A stretch of DNA of 64,000 nucleotides from Synechococcus sp. HK01-R (GTDB lineage Bacteria > Cyanobacteriota > Cyanobacteriia > PCC-6307 > Cyanobiaceae), in assembly GCF_014217855.1 (NCBI RefSeq), contig NZ_CP059059.1, forward strand, positions 2,046,001 to 2,110,000, read 5' to 3'. Made by a program: the position numbers and the translations under genes. The notes below the pieces were generated by a model that ran no database searches, had not been told where the DNA came from, and saw only the letters and a list, made by a program, of their open reading frames with translations. Below are positions 27,441 to 36,830 of this stretch, one piece after another. The number at the start of each line of letters is the position of its first letter. Position 1 is the first letter of the stretch.

Positions 27441-29564
27441 ATGCTGACCTTGCGACAGCCCAACCAGCCGGATCGCCAGCTGGTGCTCCATGGAGAGGCC
27501 TATCGGCTCGGCCGTGATGAGGGACTGGAGATCGCCGTAGAGCACCCGGCAGTCAGTCGTCAGCATGCTCTTCTGCGCCGCCAAGGCCGCCATTGGATGC
27601 TGATCGACCTGGACTCCACCAATGGACTGTGGTGGAGAGGCCGACGGATCCGCGAGTTGGAACTACGGGACGGGGATCGTGTCAGCCTCGCGCCCGCCAC
27701 GGAAGCCGGTGCCCCCACCCTTCACTTCCACAACCCTGCTGAACGAGGACTCCGGCGCCTCGAACAGTGGATCGCCCGAGGGCTGCTTCTCGCCCTCGGG
27801 GGTGGTGGCCTGGTTCTCAGTCTCGCGGCCCTGCAGGTTCCCGTCCGGGGGCGACTCGCGAGCGTGCAGGGACCAATCGCGATTTATGACCGCAACAACA
27901 AACCCCTGGATTCGGTTGATTCCAGCCGACACCGTGAGTTGCAGTCGATCGGATCCTTCTCCCCTGATCTGGTTCATGCGCTGCTGAGCAGCGAGGACAA
28001 CCGCTTCTGGTGGCACCCGGGTGTTGACCCAGTGGGCACGCTCAGAGCCTTCGCCACCAATCTGACGGGGGGGCGCCTCATGGAAGGGGGCAGCAGCCTG
28101 ACCCAGCAGCTGGCCCGCAGCCTCTACCCCGATCAGGTGGGGCAGGGAGACACCCTGGGGCGCAAATGGAGGGAGCTGTTGGTGGCCCTGCAGCTGGAGA
28201 GCCGATTCAGCAAAGGGGATTTGCTGCTCAGTTACCTCAACCGGGTCTACTTGGGGGTGGGCTGGGGCTTCGAGGACGCAGCCAGAACCTATTTCGGGAA
28301 GTCCGCCTCGCAACTCAGCCTGGAGGAATCGGCACTGTTGGTGGGGCTGCTTCCTTCACCGAATGGGCATGACCCCTGCCAGTACCCCCAGCGGGCGCTG
28401 GAAGCGAGAAACCGCGTGCTCAACAAGATGGCCGACGCTGGACGCTTGTCCCTCGACCAGGCTCGCCAAGCACGCCGCCGGCCGATTCAGCTGTCGAAAT
28501 CTGCCTGCAGCCAACAATCCACGCGCCGCTCAGCACCCTTCTATACCGATCAGGTGCGTCGAGATCTCAGCGCCCTCGTTGGCCCTGAAGTCGCAGCCGA
28601 AGGAAATTTCCTGGTGGAAACACACCTCGACCCGCTGCTACAGGCGGTCTTGGAGCGACAACTGCAACGGCTGCTCAACGAAGCCCAGGGGCTCGGGGTC
28701 CGAGAGGGGGCTGCCGTGGTGATCGATCAGCGCAACGGGGGCGTGCTTGCCATCACGGGCGGCAAGGACTACCGCTTCAGTCAGTTCAACAGGGCGACCA
28801 TGGCCCTGCGTCAGCCGGGGAGCACCTTCAAGCTGATGACCTACCTGGCGGCATTGCAACGGGGAATCAAAGCTGGAGATGCTGTTGACTGTGGCCCTCT
28901 GGACTGGGGCGGCCAACGCTTTGAGAGCACCTGTGGTGGTCAGCTCAGCCTCACAAGTGCCTTCGCCTCCAGCAGCAATACAGCCGCCCTGAGGCTGGCT
29001 CGGCGCGTGGGACTTGAACAGGTGGTGCGACAGGCCAGAGCCCTCGGAATCAACACCCCACTGGACCCAGTGCCCGGGCTGGCTCTCGGGCAGAGCGAAG
29101 TGCGACTGATCGATCTGACAGCCGCCTATGCAGCCGTGGCCAACGATGGGCTCTGGAACCCACCGACAACGATCCGCAGACTGCTGGATGCAGAAAGCTG
29201 TGCGGCCGAAAAGGTCAAGCGCTGCGGCAGCCTCACCGGCACCGACAACACTCGGGTGACCAGCGCCCGGCGCGCCCTGCGCAAGGACGTGGCCAAAAGC
29301 ATGCAGGCCATGTTGCGGAGCGTTGTCCGGGCAGGCACTGGAACGGCGGCCTCCCTTGGAGGCCAGGAAGGGGGCAAGACCGGCACCACGAATGACGGCC
29401 GGGACCTGCTGTTCATCGGCTATGAACCTAGCCGCCACTGGGTGCTGGGGATCTGGCTCGGAAACGATGACAACAGCCCCACGGCCAGCTCCAGTGCCCT
29501 GGCAGCCTCCCTCTGGGGAGACATCATGCGTGCAGCGGGACGTGGCAGCAAGGAGACGCCTTGA
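27441..29564 (+). CDS. FHA-domain class A penicillin-binding protein
   Basis: Bifunctional peptidoglycan synthase fused to a cytoplasmic phosphopeptide-binding domain. From the ATG at 27441 (AAGG seven bases upstream) it has an FHA domain at about residues 15-90 (YRLGRDEG, SRQHALL, DLDSTNGLWW), one transmembrane helix near 110-130, the GT51 glycosyltransferase (SSEDNRFWWHPGVDPVG, EGGSSLTQQLARSLY) and a transpeptidase with STFK, SSN and KTG in place. An ATG at 27405 overlapping lspA is an alternative. The FHA domain suggests control of wall synthesis by Ser/Thr phosphorylation. Confidence 0.92.
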   Translation: MLTLRQPNQPDRQLVLHGEAYRLGRDEGLEIAVEHPAVSRQHALLRRQGRHWMLIDLDSTNGLWWRGRRIRELELRDGDRVSLAPATEAGAPTLHFHNPAERGLRRLEQWIARGLLLALGGGGLVLSLAALQVPVRGRLASVQGPIAIYDRNNKPLDSVDSSRHRELQSIGSFSPDLVHALLSSEDNRFWWHPGVDPVGTLRAFATNLTGGRLMEGGSSLTQQLARSLYPDQVGQGDTLGRKWRELLVALQLESRFSKGDLLLSYLNRVYLGVGWGFEDAARTYFGKSASQLSLEESALLVGLLPSPNGHDPCQYPQRALEARNRVLNKMADAGRLSLDQARQARRRPIQLSKSACSQQSTRRSAPFYTDQVRRDLSALVGPEVAAEGNFLVETHLDPLLQAVLERQLQRLLNEAQGLGVREGAAVVIDQRNGGVLAITGGKDYRFSQFNRATMALRQPGSTFKLMTYLAALQRGIKAGDAVDCGPLDWGGQRFESTCGGQLSLTSAFASSSNTAALRLARRVGLEQVVRQARALGINTPLDPVPGLALGQSEVRLIDLTAAYAAVANDGLWNPPTTIRRLLDAESCAAEKVKRCGSLTGTDNTRVTSARRALRKDVAKSMQAMLRSVVRAGTGTAASLGGQEGGKTGTTNDGRDLLFIGYEPSRHWVLGIWLGNDDNSPTASSSALAASLWGDIMRAAGRGSKETP

Positions 29565-31168
29565 AGCTTCGACAGTCGTGGATCCTGTGGGCCGTTGGTG
29601 GCCTGATCGCGCTCGTGGTGGTGGGGATGGTTCTGCAGGCCATCCGGAGCCTGCTTTGGGATCTCAGCTACCTGCTTCCAGCCTGGCTGATCGGACCCGT
29701 GCTGCTCATCGGCACGCTGCTGGTGGTGGCGGTGATCCTGCAGGTGGGATGGCCCTGGTGGCGCGCCTGGCGCCAACGACAAGTTGGTTCAGGGCAGAAT
29801 CGTGGACATGCGGGCTCCACCCCAGCACCACCCGACAGCCGCCGGCAAGCAGCTGAACAAAGCCTCGAAAGCATTGATCGACTGCTCGAGAAGCTTGAAG
29901 ACGCCGTGGCACGGGAAGGACTTCGCCAGGAACGTGAACGGGTCGAGCAGGAGCTCCAACGCGGCGACCTGACCGTGGTGGTCTTCGGCACAGGCTCCAG
30001 TGGAAAGACCTCCCTGATCCGAGCGCTGCTGCAAGAGATGGTCGGAGAGGTGGGAGCAGCGATGGGGAGCACGAGCGAAACCCATCGCTACCGACTCCGC
30101 CTCAAGGGTTTAAAGCGGGGCCTGCAACTGGTGGACACACCAGGAATCCTCGAGAGTGGGCGGGATGGACGGGAGCGGGAGATCGAGGCACGCCGTCAGG
30201 CCAGTCGTGCCGACCTGATGCTTGTGGTTGTGGATGGGGATCTGAGGGCGGCTGAGCTGGAGGTCACCCGCCATCTGGCAGGGCTAGGGAAGCGCCTCCT
30301 GCTGGTGCTCAACAAATGCGATCTTCGTGGCGAGGAGGAGGAGCGACGCCTGCTGATGCTGCTCAGGCAGCGCTGCGGTGATCTACTTGGCGCCGACGAC
30401 GTTGTGCCTGCGAGCGCTTCACCGCAATCAGTCCCCCGACCGGGACAGCAGCCTTGGCAACCTCCGGCGGAGGTGGAGCGCCTGCTGCGACGGTTGGCCA
30501 GCGTGCTCCATCAGGACGGTGAAGAACTGCTGGCCGACAACATCCTTCTGCAATGCAGGCATCTGGGGGAATCCGGACGACGCCTTCTCGATCAGCAGCG
30601 GATGCAGGAAGCACGACGTTGCGTGGATCGCTACAGCTGGATCAGTGGAGGCGTCGTGGCCGCCACGCCTCTTCCAGGCATTGATCTGCTCGGCACGGCG
30701 GCGGTGAATGCCCAGATGGTGATGGAAATCGCTGGTGTCTACGGCGTTCAGCTCACTCGCAGCCGCGCCCAGGAACTGGCGGTATCCGTGGGGCGGACCC
30801 TCGCCGGCCTCGGGATTGTTAAAGGAGGAATGTCTTTGATTGGCACGGCCCTGAGCCTCAACCTGCCGACCCTGTTACTGGGTCGAGCCATCCAGGGCGT
30901 TGCCGCCGCATGGCTGACGCGCATCGCTGGGGCCAGCTTCATGACCTACTTCCAACAGGATCAGGACTGGGGCGATGGTGGCGTGCAGGACGTGGTCCAA
31001 CACCATTACGACCTCAACCGCCGGGAGACATCCCTGCAGCATTTTCTTGCCCAAGCGCTTCAGCGGGTCGTGGAGCCGCTGCAGCGTCGGGAGGCGAAAC
31101 AACTACCGCCGAGACCAGGGCCTCGGGCGGGGGAGGGCGCATGGGACCGCGAGAATCGAGAACGGTGA
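29561..31168 (+). CDS. Membrane-anchored GTPase with DUF697 domain
   Basis: A 535-residue protein with two N-terminal transmembrane helices (about 8-25 and 38-62), a Ras-like GTPase domain (G1 FGTGSSGKTSLIRALL, G3 DTPGILESGRDG, G4 LNKCDLRGEEEE) and a hydrophobic C-terminal DUF697 region (GVVAATPLPGIDLLGTAAVNAQMVMEIAGVYG). The start is a TTG overlapping the stop of the penicillin-binding protein gene (TTGA). The last 155 bases are overlapped on the other strand by a small gene. Coupling suggests an envelope role; the biochemical function is unknown. Confidence 0.88.
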   Translation: MKLRQSWILWAVGGLIALVVVGMVLQAIRSLLWDLSYLLPAWLIGPVLLIGTLLVVAVILQVGWPWWRAWRQRQVGSGQNRGHAGSTPAPPDSRRQAAEQSLESIDRLLEKLEDAVAREGLRQERERVEQELQRGDLTVVVFGTGSSGKTSLIRALLQEMVGEVGAAMGSTSETHRYRLRLKGLKRGLQLVDTPGILESGRDGREREIEARRQASRADLMLVVVDGDLRAAELEVTRHLAGLGKRLLLVLNKCDLRGEEEERRLLMLLRQRCGDLLGADDVVPASASPQSVPRPGQQPWQPPAEVERLLRRLASVLHQDGEELLADNILLQCRHLGESGRRLLDQQRMQEARRCVDRYSWISGGVVAATPLPGIDLLGTAAVNAQMVMEIAGVYGVQLTRSRAQELAVSVGRTLAGLGIVKGGMSLIGTALSLNLPTLLLGRAIQGVAAAWLTRIAGASFMTYFQQDQDWGDGGVQDVVQHHYDLNRRETSLQHFLAQALQRVVEPLQRREAKQLPPRPGPRAGEGAWDRENRER

Positions 31169-31259
31169 TCAACAACAGATAGATCACCCCGATTGCCACA
31201 GAGAGCGCACCGGTGACGATGGCGACCCAGCGACCACGAGCCGGAGCCGGTGTTGACAT
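31014..31259 (-). CDS. Small single-pass membrane protein antisense to the GTPase 3' end
   Basis: An 81-residue protein with one hydrophobic helix (about residues 10-33, VAIVTGALSVAIGVIYLLLITV) followed by LDSRGPMRPPPPEAL and a Pro/Ala-rich tail. The ATG shares one base with the stop of the upstream decarboxylase gene (TGATG), strong evidence for translation. About two thirds of the gene runs antisense to the GTPase coding sequence. The helix plus proline block looks conserved in picocyanobacteria from memory; the tail probably varies. Function unknown. Confidence 0.6.
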   Translation of the reverse strand: MSTPAPARGRWVAIVTGALSVAIGVIYLLLITVLDSRGPMRPPPPEALVSAVVVSPPDAAAAPRPAEALGQENAAGMSPGG

Positions 31260-32695
31260 CAAGGCACCTCCTGCACAGACCCGTTGAGCATGGCGGCCAG
31301 CTGCTCGAGGTGGGGGGCCTGGGTATGGGGATTACCCAGCACCGCCTTGAGGTGATGACAGCCCGCATACAGGGGTCTGGAGAGCATGAACTGGTGGTCA
31401 AGCAACAGGGCCCTGGTGGAGGCCGACCAGGCATCCACCGCGTCATGGTCAGCGTGCATTGGCCGGCAGGCCAACAGATGGAGAGGCCCACTCAGCAGCT
31501 GAAGCCGCTCTGCATCGAGGTGATCGAGAAGGAATTGCTTGCGCTGCAGGGCTCCCTCCAACAGCTGCTCAATGCCCTGATCGCCCAGTTGGCGCAGCCC
31601 AAGCCAGAGCTTGAGGATTTCCGCTGGGCGAGATCCCTGCAAGCCCTGTTCGCCGCCATGGGCTTCACCCCAGGGAGATTCCATGTAGGGGAGGCCGGTG
31701 GCAAAGGTGCGGCTGAGCAACCCTCGATCAGCCACCAACAGCAACGAGGAGGTCTTGGTGATGCCCAGCAGTTTCTGAGGGTTGATCGTGATCGAATCCG
31801 CACGCTCCACTCCACTGAGCAAAGCCGCAGTGGTCGGAGAAAGGCCATAGGCACCACCAATGGCTGCATCGACGTGAAGCCAAAGGTGATGTCGCGCGCA
31901 GAGATCCGCGAGGGCTTGCAGGGGATCCACCGCACCGCGCACGGTGGTGCCAGCGGTGGCGACAACCGCGAGGCAGGAACGTCCTTGCTGACGAAGCTTC
32001 AACAGCAGAGCCTCAAGGGCCTCCACCTGCAAGGCACCGCTGCCATCAACAGGAACGGTTTGAAGCGCATCGGCTCGGAGACCCATCACCCGCACGGCCT
32101 TGGCCAAAGACACGTGGGCATCCGCACTGGCAAGCACGACCGCATCGGCATCGGAGCCAAGACCGGCCTGCTGACGAGCCACCACAAGCGCCATCAGGTT
32201 GCTGAGGCTGCCGCCGCTAGCAGGAACGCCACCGGCCGACTCGGGCATGCCGAGACGATGGGCAACCCAGGTACAAAGCTGACGCTCGAGATTGCTGAGG
32301 CTGGGGGCTAGCTCTTCGGCCAGGAGATTGTTGTTGAGGCCGGCACAGACAAGATCCGCGGCGATCGAGGCAGTGAGCGGAGGTGGGTCCAGGTGGGCGA
32401 GAGCACCGGGATGGGAAGGGCGATAGGCGCCGTCCATCACCAGCTGCAGGTCATCCAGCAATTGCGTGAACGACCGGGGGCCCCCCTCAGGCTCAATGGA
32501 AGGAAGTACCGCAAGCGTGGGCAATGGGCCTCGTGCCTGAGCCTCCCCCAGCCAGCGACAGAGCTTGGCGGAGGTCAGATCAAGAAAGTCCTGCAGCTGC
32601 GGATCGAGCCCATCCGGTGAGGCGAATGGGGCAAGCGGCAGCGACGAATGAATCGCAGGGTTGCCAACCAAGGGCATCGCCAGATCAGGTGTCAT
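31259..32695 (-). CDS. PLP-dependent group II decarboxylase
   Basis: Pyridoxal-phosphate enzyme of the group II amino acid decarboxylase family (aromatic-amino-acid, glutamate and diaminobutyrate decarboxylases), about 478 residues. Readable landmarks are PASGGSLSNLMALVVAR, ATAGTTVRGAVDPL, the cofactor-binding aspartate in LWLHVDAAIGGAYGL and the Schiff-base lysine in ITINPQKLLG. The usual HKW is NPQK-L here, so substrate cannot be inferred. The ATG at 32695 has AAGGGAG directly upstream, which rules out the longer open frame. Confidence 0.88.
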   Translation of the reverse strand: MTPDLAMPLVGNPAIHSSLPLAPFASPDGLDPQLQDFLDLTSAKLCRWLGEAQARGPLPTLAVLPSIEPEGGPRSFTQLLDDLQLVMDGAYRPSHPGALAHLDPPPLTASIAADLVCAGLNNNLLAEELAPSLSNLERQLCTWVAHRLGMPESAGGVPASGGSLSNLMALVVARQQAGLGSDADAVVLASADAHVSLAKAVRVMGLRADALQTVPVDGSGALQVEALEALLLKLRQQGRSCLAVVATAGTTVRGAVDPLQALADLCARHHLWLHVDAAIGGAYGLSPTTAALLSGVERADSITINPQKLLGITKTSSLLLVADRGLLSRTFATGLPYMESPWGEAHGGEQGLQGSRPAEILKLWLGLRQLGDQGIEQLLEGALQRKQFLLDHLDAERLQLLSGPLHLLACRPMHADHDAVDAWSASTRALLLDHQFMLSRPLYAGCHHLKAVLGNPHTQAPHLEQLAAMLNGSVQEVP

Positions 32696-32757
32696 TCTCC
32701 CTTGCGGTGGCACATTGAAGGTGGACGTGGCCTTGATGGCGCGTTGGGGAGGCAGCC

Positions 32758-33246
32758 GTGAGCGCACCACTGACATTGACTGAGCATCAGTGCCGACTGT
32801 GGATGGGACGCCTGCTGCGGCGAGCCAACCGGGTCGGCGACAGCGGTGAAGTGCCTGTGGCAGCACTCGTTCTGGATCGCCACGGCCGCTGCATTGGCTA
32901 TGGCGTCAACCGGCGCGAACGTGATCAGGACCCCCTGGGCCATGCCGAGCTGGTGGCCCTGCAACAGGCCACCAGCATCAGGGGGGACTGGCGTTGCAAC
33001 AGCTGCACCCTGCTTGTGACGCTTGAGCCGTGCCCAATGTGTGCTGGAGCCCTGGTTCAGGCCCGCATGGGGCAAGTGATCTTCGCCGCCAGGGATCCGA
33101 AGCGTGGGGCTATGGGGGGCACAATCGATCTCAGCAGCCATGAGAGCGCCCACCACCACATGCGAGTGATCGGGGGCGTTCTCGAGCGTGAAGCCAGCCA
33201 GATGCTGGAGTGCTGGTTCAGGCAGCGACGGCGGCGGTCTGTTTGA
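32758..33246 (+). CDS. tadA: tRNA-specific adenosine deaminase TadA
   Basis: Converts A34 of tRNA-Arg(ACG) to inosine. The 162-residue protein has the deaminase zinc site HAELVALQQA (His and catalytic Glu) and LEPCPMCAGALVQARMGQVIFAARDPKRGAMGG, whose PCxxC supplies the cysteines. It starts from GTG at 32758, is divergent from the decarboxylase and overlaps the next gene's 3' end by 29 bases. Confidence 0.94.
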   Translation: MSAPLTLTEHQCRLWMGRLLRRANRVGDSGEVPVAALVLDRHGRCIGYGVNRRERDQDPLGHAELVALQQATSIRGDWRCNSCTLLVTLEPCPMCAGALVQARMGQVIFAARDPKRGAMGGTIDLSSHESAHHHMRVIGGVLEREASQMLECWFRQRRRRSV

Positions 33247-34402
33247 AACGGGGCAATTCCGTTTCAAACAGATTGAGCAGTCGATCGACGTTTTCGGGAG
33301 TGGAGTTGTATCCCATCAGGCCAATTCGCCAGATCTTGCCGGCCAGCACGCCTAATCCGCCACCCACCTCGATGCCGTGATTGTTCAGGAGGTGCTGACT
33401 GAAAGCCTTGCCATCGACACCTTCTGGAATGCGCACGGTGGTGAGGGTGGGCAGGCGCAGCTCCAGGGGTGCATGCATGACCAAGCCGAGACCTTCAAGA
33501 CCGGACCAGAGGGCCTCGGCATTGCGGCGATGGCGGGCCCAGGCCTGCTCAAGCCCCTCTTCGGCAAGAAGCCGAAGTGCCTCGCGCATCCCAAAGTTCA
33601 TGTTCACGGGCGCCGTGTGGTGATACACCCTGTCGCTTCCCCAGTACTGATTCAGCAGGGACACGTCGAGGTACCAATTGGGCACCTTGGTGGTGCGGGC
33701 CGAAAGCTTCTGTTCGGCCCTCGGTCCCATCGTGAAAGGACCAAGTCCGGGAGGACAACTCAGACCTTTCTGACTGCAGCTGTACGCGAGGTCGACTTTC
33801 CAGGCATCGAGATGCAACGGAACTCCACCCAAGGAGGTGACCGTGTCGAGGAGCAGGAGGCAATTGTGCTTCCGACAAAGATCCCCGACACCCTCCATGG
33901 GTTGGCAGATCCCTGTGGACGTTTCTGCATGAACCATCGCCAGAATCGCCGGGCGATGCTCGATCAGAGCGGCTTCGAGCTCATCGAGAGAGAACGCTTC
34001 CCCCCAAGGCTTCTCGATCACCCGGACATCGGCCTGATAGCGGCCGGCCATGTCAACAAGACGAAGGCCGAAATAACCCTTGACGGCCACCAGCACCCGA
34101 TCACCAGGCTCAACGGTGTTGGCCAGGGTGGCTTCCATGGCGGCACTACCAGTGCCACTCATCGGAAGGGTGAGTCGGTTGTCGGTTTGCCAGGCGTAGC
34201 GAAGCAATTCCTGTACTTCACCCATCAGCTCCACATAAAGCGGATCGAGATGACCGATCGGTGTGCGGGACAGGGCCTCCAGCACGGTCGGATGGGCATT
34301 GGAAGGGCCAGGACCAAGCAAGAGCCGATCTGGCGTTGCGATCGGAGCCAGATCTCGGCGATGGCTCGAATCAATCTGGAGATGGGAGGGCGCTATCGCC
34401 AA
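33218..34402 (-). CDS. Alanine-glyoxylate / serine-glyoxylate-type aminotransferase
   Basis: Class V PLP aminotransferase of 394 residues, likely acting on glyoxylate from photorespiration. The N-terminus RLLLGPGPSNAHPTVLEAL is typical, followed by LPMSGTGSAAMEA, LLLLDTVTSLGGVPLHLDAW and the PLP lysine in AYSCSQKGLSCPPGLG. The only plausible start in frame is a TTG at 34402, as no ATG or GTG precedes the conserved region. Donor amino acid (Ala or Ser) cannot be decided from sequence alone. Confidence 0.9.
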   Translation of the reverse strand: MAIAPSHLQIDSSHRRDLAPIATPDRLLLGPGPSNAHPTVLEALSRTPIGHLDPLYVELMGEVQELLRYAWQTDNRLTLPMSGTGSAAMEATLANTVEPGDRVLVAVKGYFGLRLVDMAGRYQADVRVIEKPWGEAFSLDELEAALIEHRPAILAMVHAETSTGICQPMEGVGDLCRKHNCLLLLDTVTSLGGVPLHLDAWKVDLAYSCSQKGLSCPPGLGPFTMGPRAEQKLSARTTKVPNWYLDVSLLNQYWGSDRVYHHTAPVNMNFGMREALRLLAEEGLEQAWARHRRNAEALWSGLEGLGLVMHAPLELRLPTLTTVRIPEGVDGKAFSQHLLNNHGIEVGGGLGVLAGKIWRIGLMGYNSTPENVDRLLNLFETELPRFKQTAAVAA

Positions 34403-34481
34403 GGACTGACGGGAAAATCGTTGGCGAAAAGCCTACGCAGTCATCCCTCCATCAGGGGAGGAGATGAGGGAATGCAACGGC

Positions 34482-35006
34482 CTAACGCTGGCGGACGTCG
34501 GTGGCCGCCAGACCGGAGGCCATGTGCTCGAAGGGCTGACGCACCACTGGGCAGCGATCAAACTCCACCCCCTCAGCCACCAGTCGCTCGCAAAGCACAT
34601 CGCCCAAGAGAACAATGCTGCGAACCGTGGGTCCCGTCGGCACTCCGAGACTCTTGTACGTGTCGTCAAGACCGTTGAGCACCCGTTCATTCAGGATGGT
34701 GCTGTCTCCGGCCACCAGGGCGTAGCTGGCGTAGCGCAGGAAGTAATCCATGTCTCGCAGGCATGCTGCGAGACGCCGGGTGGTGTAAGCGTTGCCCCCA
34801 GGAAGCAGCAGCTCAGGGTCGTCAAGGAAGAGACGCTGACTGGCCTCTCGGACGATTTCAGCCGCCTGACGGTTGATCAGTTCGACAGCCTTGAGCCTGA
34901 GGGCTGCTTCAGAGAGATAGCCATCGATGCTGTCCATGGCGGAGCGATCGAGATAACGACCGAGCTGGTCGTATCGACCGATCAACCCGGTGATGGCATC
35001 ACGCAT
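34482..35006 (-). CDS. apcF: Allophycocyanin beta-18 subunit
   Basis: Minor beta-like allophycocyanin of the phycobilisome core, part of the terminal emitter trimer that passes energy to the photosystems. The start MRDAITGLIGRYDQLGRYLD is typical of ApcF rather than ApcB. The chromophore-binding cysteine lies in TRRLAACLRDMDYFLRYASYALVAGD near residue 81. The chain is 174 residues, a few longer than usual because of a C-terminal extension after FDRCPVVRQPFEH. It stands alone, away from the main apc cluster. Confidence 0.93.
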   Translation of the reverse strand: MRDAITGLIGRYDQLGRYLDRSAMDSIDGYLSEAALRLKAVELINRQAAEIVREASQRLFLDDPELLLPGGNAYTTRRLAACLRDMDYFLRYASYALVAGDSTILNERVLNGLDDTYKSLGVPTGPTVRSIVLLGDVLCERLVAEGVEFDRCPVVRQPFEHMASGLAATDVRQR

Positions 35007-35347
35007 GGCTCAGGCTTGAACAGTGTCAAACTGGAAAGTAACACCAGCTTTCCCAGCAGAACGCTCTCTGCAGCTGCGTTATGGGCAAGTTGACAGAAAC
35101 GGTTACTAACGGGCAGGAGTGGAACAGCCTCCACGACCTTCATCAACGGGTTGATGCCGCGATGCGGTGAGCATTCAGAAAGCGCAGAGGGGGCAAAAAA
35201 GGAAGCCGTCCCAATGGATCAAGAGGGTCCAAGACGATCGAGGCGGCATCGGCGCGAAGCAGAAAATGTACCCATTGATACAAAACGAGTCCCAAGGGCT
35301 GACTACGGTCCGCCCTGACTATTGGCCCCCTGCCATCTATTGCACCC
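35007..35347. other. Divergent control region between apcF and glnA
   Basis: A 341-base gene-free region. The glnA-proximal end holds the NtcA promoter listed separately. Nearer apcF there is TTGACA on the plus strand (around 35093) and a short GTTA-C-TAAC dyad. On the minus strand CATAAC could be an apcF -10 element, but without a good -35. I found no small gene, and no sign of the glutamine aptamer known from some cyanobacteria. Confidence 0.6.
35268..35309 (+). promoter_or_regulatory. NtcA-activated promoter of glnA
   Basis: A perfect NtcA box GTA-N8-TAC (35268-35281), then exactly 22 bases, then TACGGT (35304-35309) matching the TAN3T -10 element. This is the canonical class II NtcA promoter, expected to be active under nitrogen limitation when 2-oxoglutarate is high. 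The glnA ATG follows 38 bases after the -10 box. Confidence 0.9.
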
Positions 35348-36769
35348 ATGGGCAAGACCGCACAGGACGTTCTCCGTCAGATCAAGGACGAAGGGATTGA
35401 GCTGATCGACCTCAAATTCACTGATCTTCACGGGAAGTGGCAACACCTGACCGTCTGCGCCGACATGGTGGACGAGGCAGCCTTCAGCGAAGGACTGGCC
35501 TTTGACGGATCCTCAATTCGCGGCTGGAAGGCGATCAATGCCTCCGATATGGCGATGGTTCCCGATCCCGCCACCGCCTGGATCGATCCCTTTTATCGCC
35601 ACAAAACCCTGAGCCTGATCTGCTCGATTCAGGATCCGCGCACGGGGCAGGCCTATGACCGCTGCCCGCGCGCACTCGCTCAGAAAGCACTTGCCTATCT
35701 GGCTGGCACTGGTCTTGCTGACACGGCTTTCTTCGGACCGGAGCCTGAGTTCTTCCTGTTCGACGACGTTCGCTACAACTCCAGCGAGGGTGGCTGCTTC
35801 TACAGCGTCGACACCATCGAGGCCGGTTGGAACACAGGCCGCCTGGAGGAAGGCGGAAATCTGGCTTACAAAATCCAAACCAAAGAGGGCTATTTCCCTG
35901 TTGCCCCCAACGACACCGCCCAGGACATTCGTTCCGAGATGCTGCTGCTGATGGGGCAGCTGGGTGTTCCGATCGAAAAGCACCACCACGAAGTAGCCGG
36001 CGCCGGTCAGCACGAGCTCGGCATCAAATTCGCCGAACTCATCCAGGCCGCCGACAACGTCATGACGTACAAGTACGTCGTGAGAAATGTCGCCAAGAAA
36101 TACGGCAAGACAGCCACGTTCATGCCCAAGCCAGTGTTTAACGACAACGGCAGCGGCATGCACGTCCACCAGAGCCTCTGGAAGGGTGGTCAGCCCCTTT
36201 TCTTCGGAGAAGGCACCTACGCCAACCTCTCCCAGACCGCCCGCTGGTACATCGGCGGCATCCTCAAGCACGCCCCCTCCTTCCTGGCCTTCACCAACCC
36301 GACCACCAACAGCTACAAGCGCCTGGTTCCCGGATTTGAAGCGCCCGTCAATCTGGTGTATTCGGAAGGCAACCGCTCAGCGGCGGTGCGCATCCCGCTC
36401 ACCGGCCCAAGCCCCAAGGCCAAGCGCCTGGAATTCCGCTCCGGTGATGCCCTTGCCAATCCCTATCTCGCCTTCAGCGCGATGATGATGGCTGGCATTG
36501 ACGGCATCAAAAACCAGATCGACCCTGGCGAAGGGGTGGACGTTGACCTGTTCGAACTTCCGGCCGATCAGCTCGCCAATATCGCCACGGTGCCGGCATC
36601 CCTCAACGGCGCCCTTGAAGCCCTCAACGCTGATAAGCACTACCTCATGGAAGGAGGTGTCTTCAGCGAAGACTTCATCAACAACTGGATCGATCTCAAA
36701 TATGAGGAGGTGCAGCAATTGCGCCAGCGCCCTCATCCCCATGAGTTTGTGATGTACTACGACGCCTGA
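35348..36769 (+). CDS. glnA: Glutamine synthetase, type I
   Basis: ATP-dependent condensation of glutamate and ammonium, the entry point of nitrogen assimilation with GOGAT. Length of 473 residues is standard GSI. Active-site blocks are [30 protein letters not shown], the metal-binding [14 protein letters not shown], the [14 protein letters not shown] histidine region, and [16 protein letters not shown]. It has its own NtcA promoter and terminator, so it is monocistronic. Confidence 0.98.
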   Translation: MGKTAQDVLRQIKDEGIELIDLKFTDLHGKWQHLTVCADMVDEAAFSEGLAFDGSSIRGWKAINASDMAMVPDPATAWIDPFYRHKTLSLICSIQDPRTGQAYDRCPRALAQKALAYLAGTGLADTAFFGPEPEFFLFDDVRYNSSEGGCFYSVDTIEAGWNTGRLEEGGNLAYKIQTKEGYFPVAPNDTAQDIRSEMLLLMGQLGVPIEKHHHEVAGAGQHELGIKFAELIQAADNVMTYKYVVRNVAKKYGKTATFMPKPVFNDNGSGMHVHQSLWKGGQPLFFGEGTYANLSQTARWYIGGILKHAPSFLAFTNPTTNSYKRLVPGFEAPVNLVYSEGNRSAAVRIPLTGPSPKAKRLEFRSGDALANPYLAFSAMMMAGIDGIKNQIDPGEGVDVDLFELPADQLANIATVPASLNGALEALNADKHYLMEGGVFSEDFINNWIDLKYEEVQQLRQRPHPHEFVMYYDA

Positions 36770-36801
36770 TCAAAGGGAGTTGGTCAAAGGCAACAGGACG
36801 A

Positions 36802-36827
36802 ATGGGGGGCAAAGCCCCCCATTTTTT
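36802..36827 (+). terminator. glnA intrinsic terminator
   Basis: Perfect 9-bp stem (36802-36810 with 36814-36822, core GGGGGGC/GCCCCCC), a three-base loop, and a T-run at 36822-36827. It lies about 35 bases after the glnA stop. On the minus strand there is no T-run, so it is largely one-way. Confidence 0.9.
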
Positions 36828-36830
36828 GGT

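Noticed and set aside
31250-32311. 353-codon plus-strand frame over the decarboxylase gene
   Set aside because: Antisense shadow; the decarboxylase has cofactor motifs and a strong ribosome site.
34440-34467. Imperfect hairpin after apcF
   Set aside because: One bulge and no T-run close to the stem on the minus strand; too weak to call a terminator.
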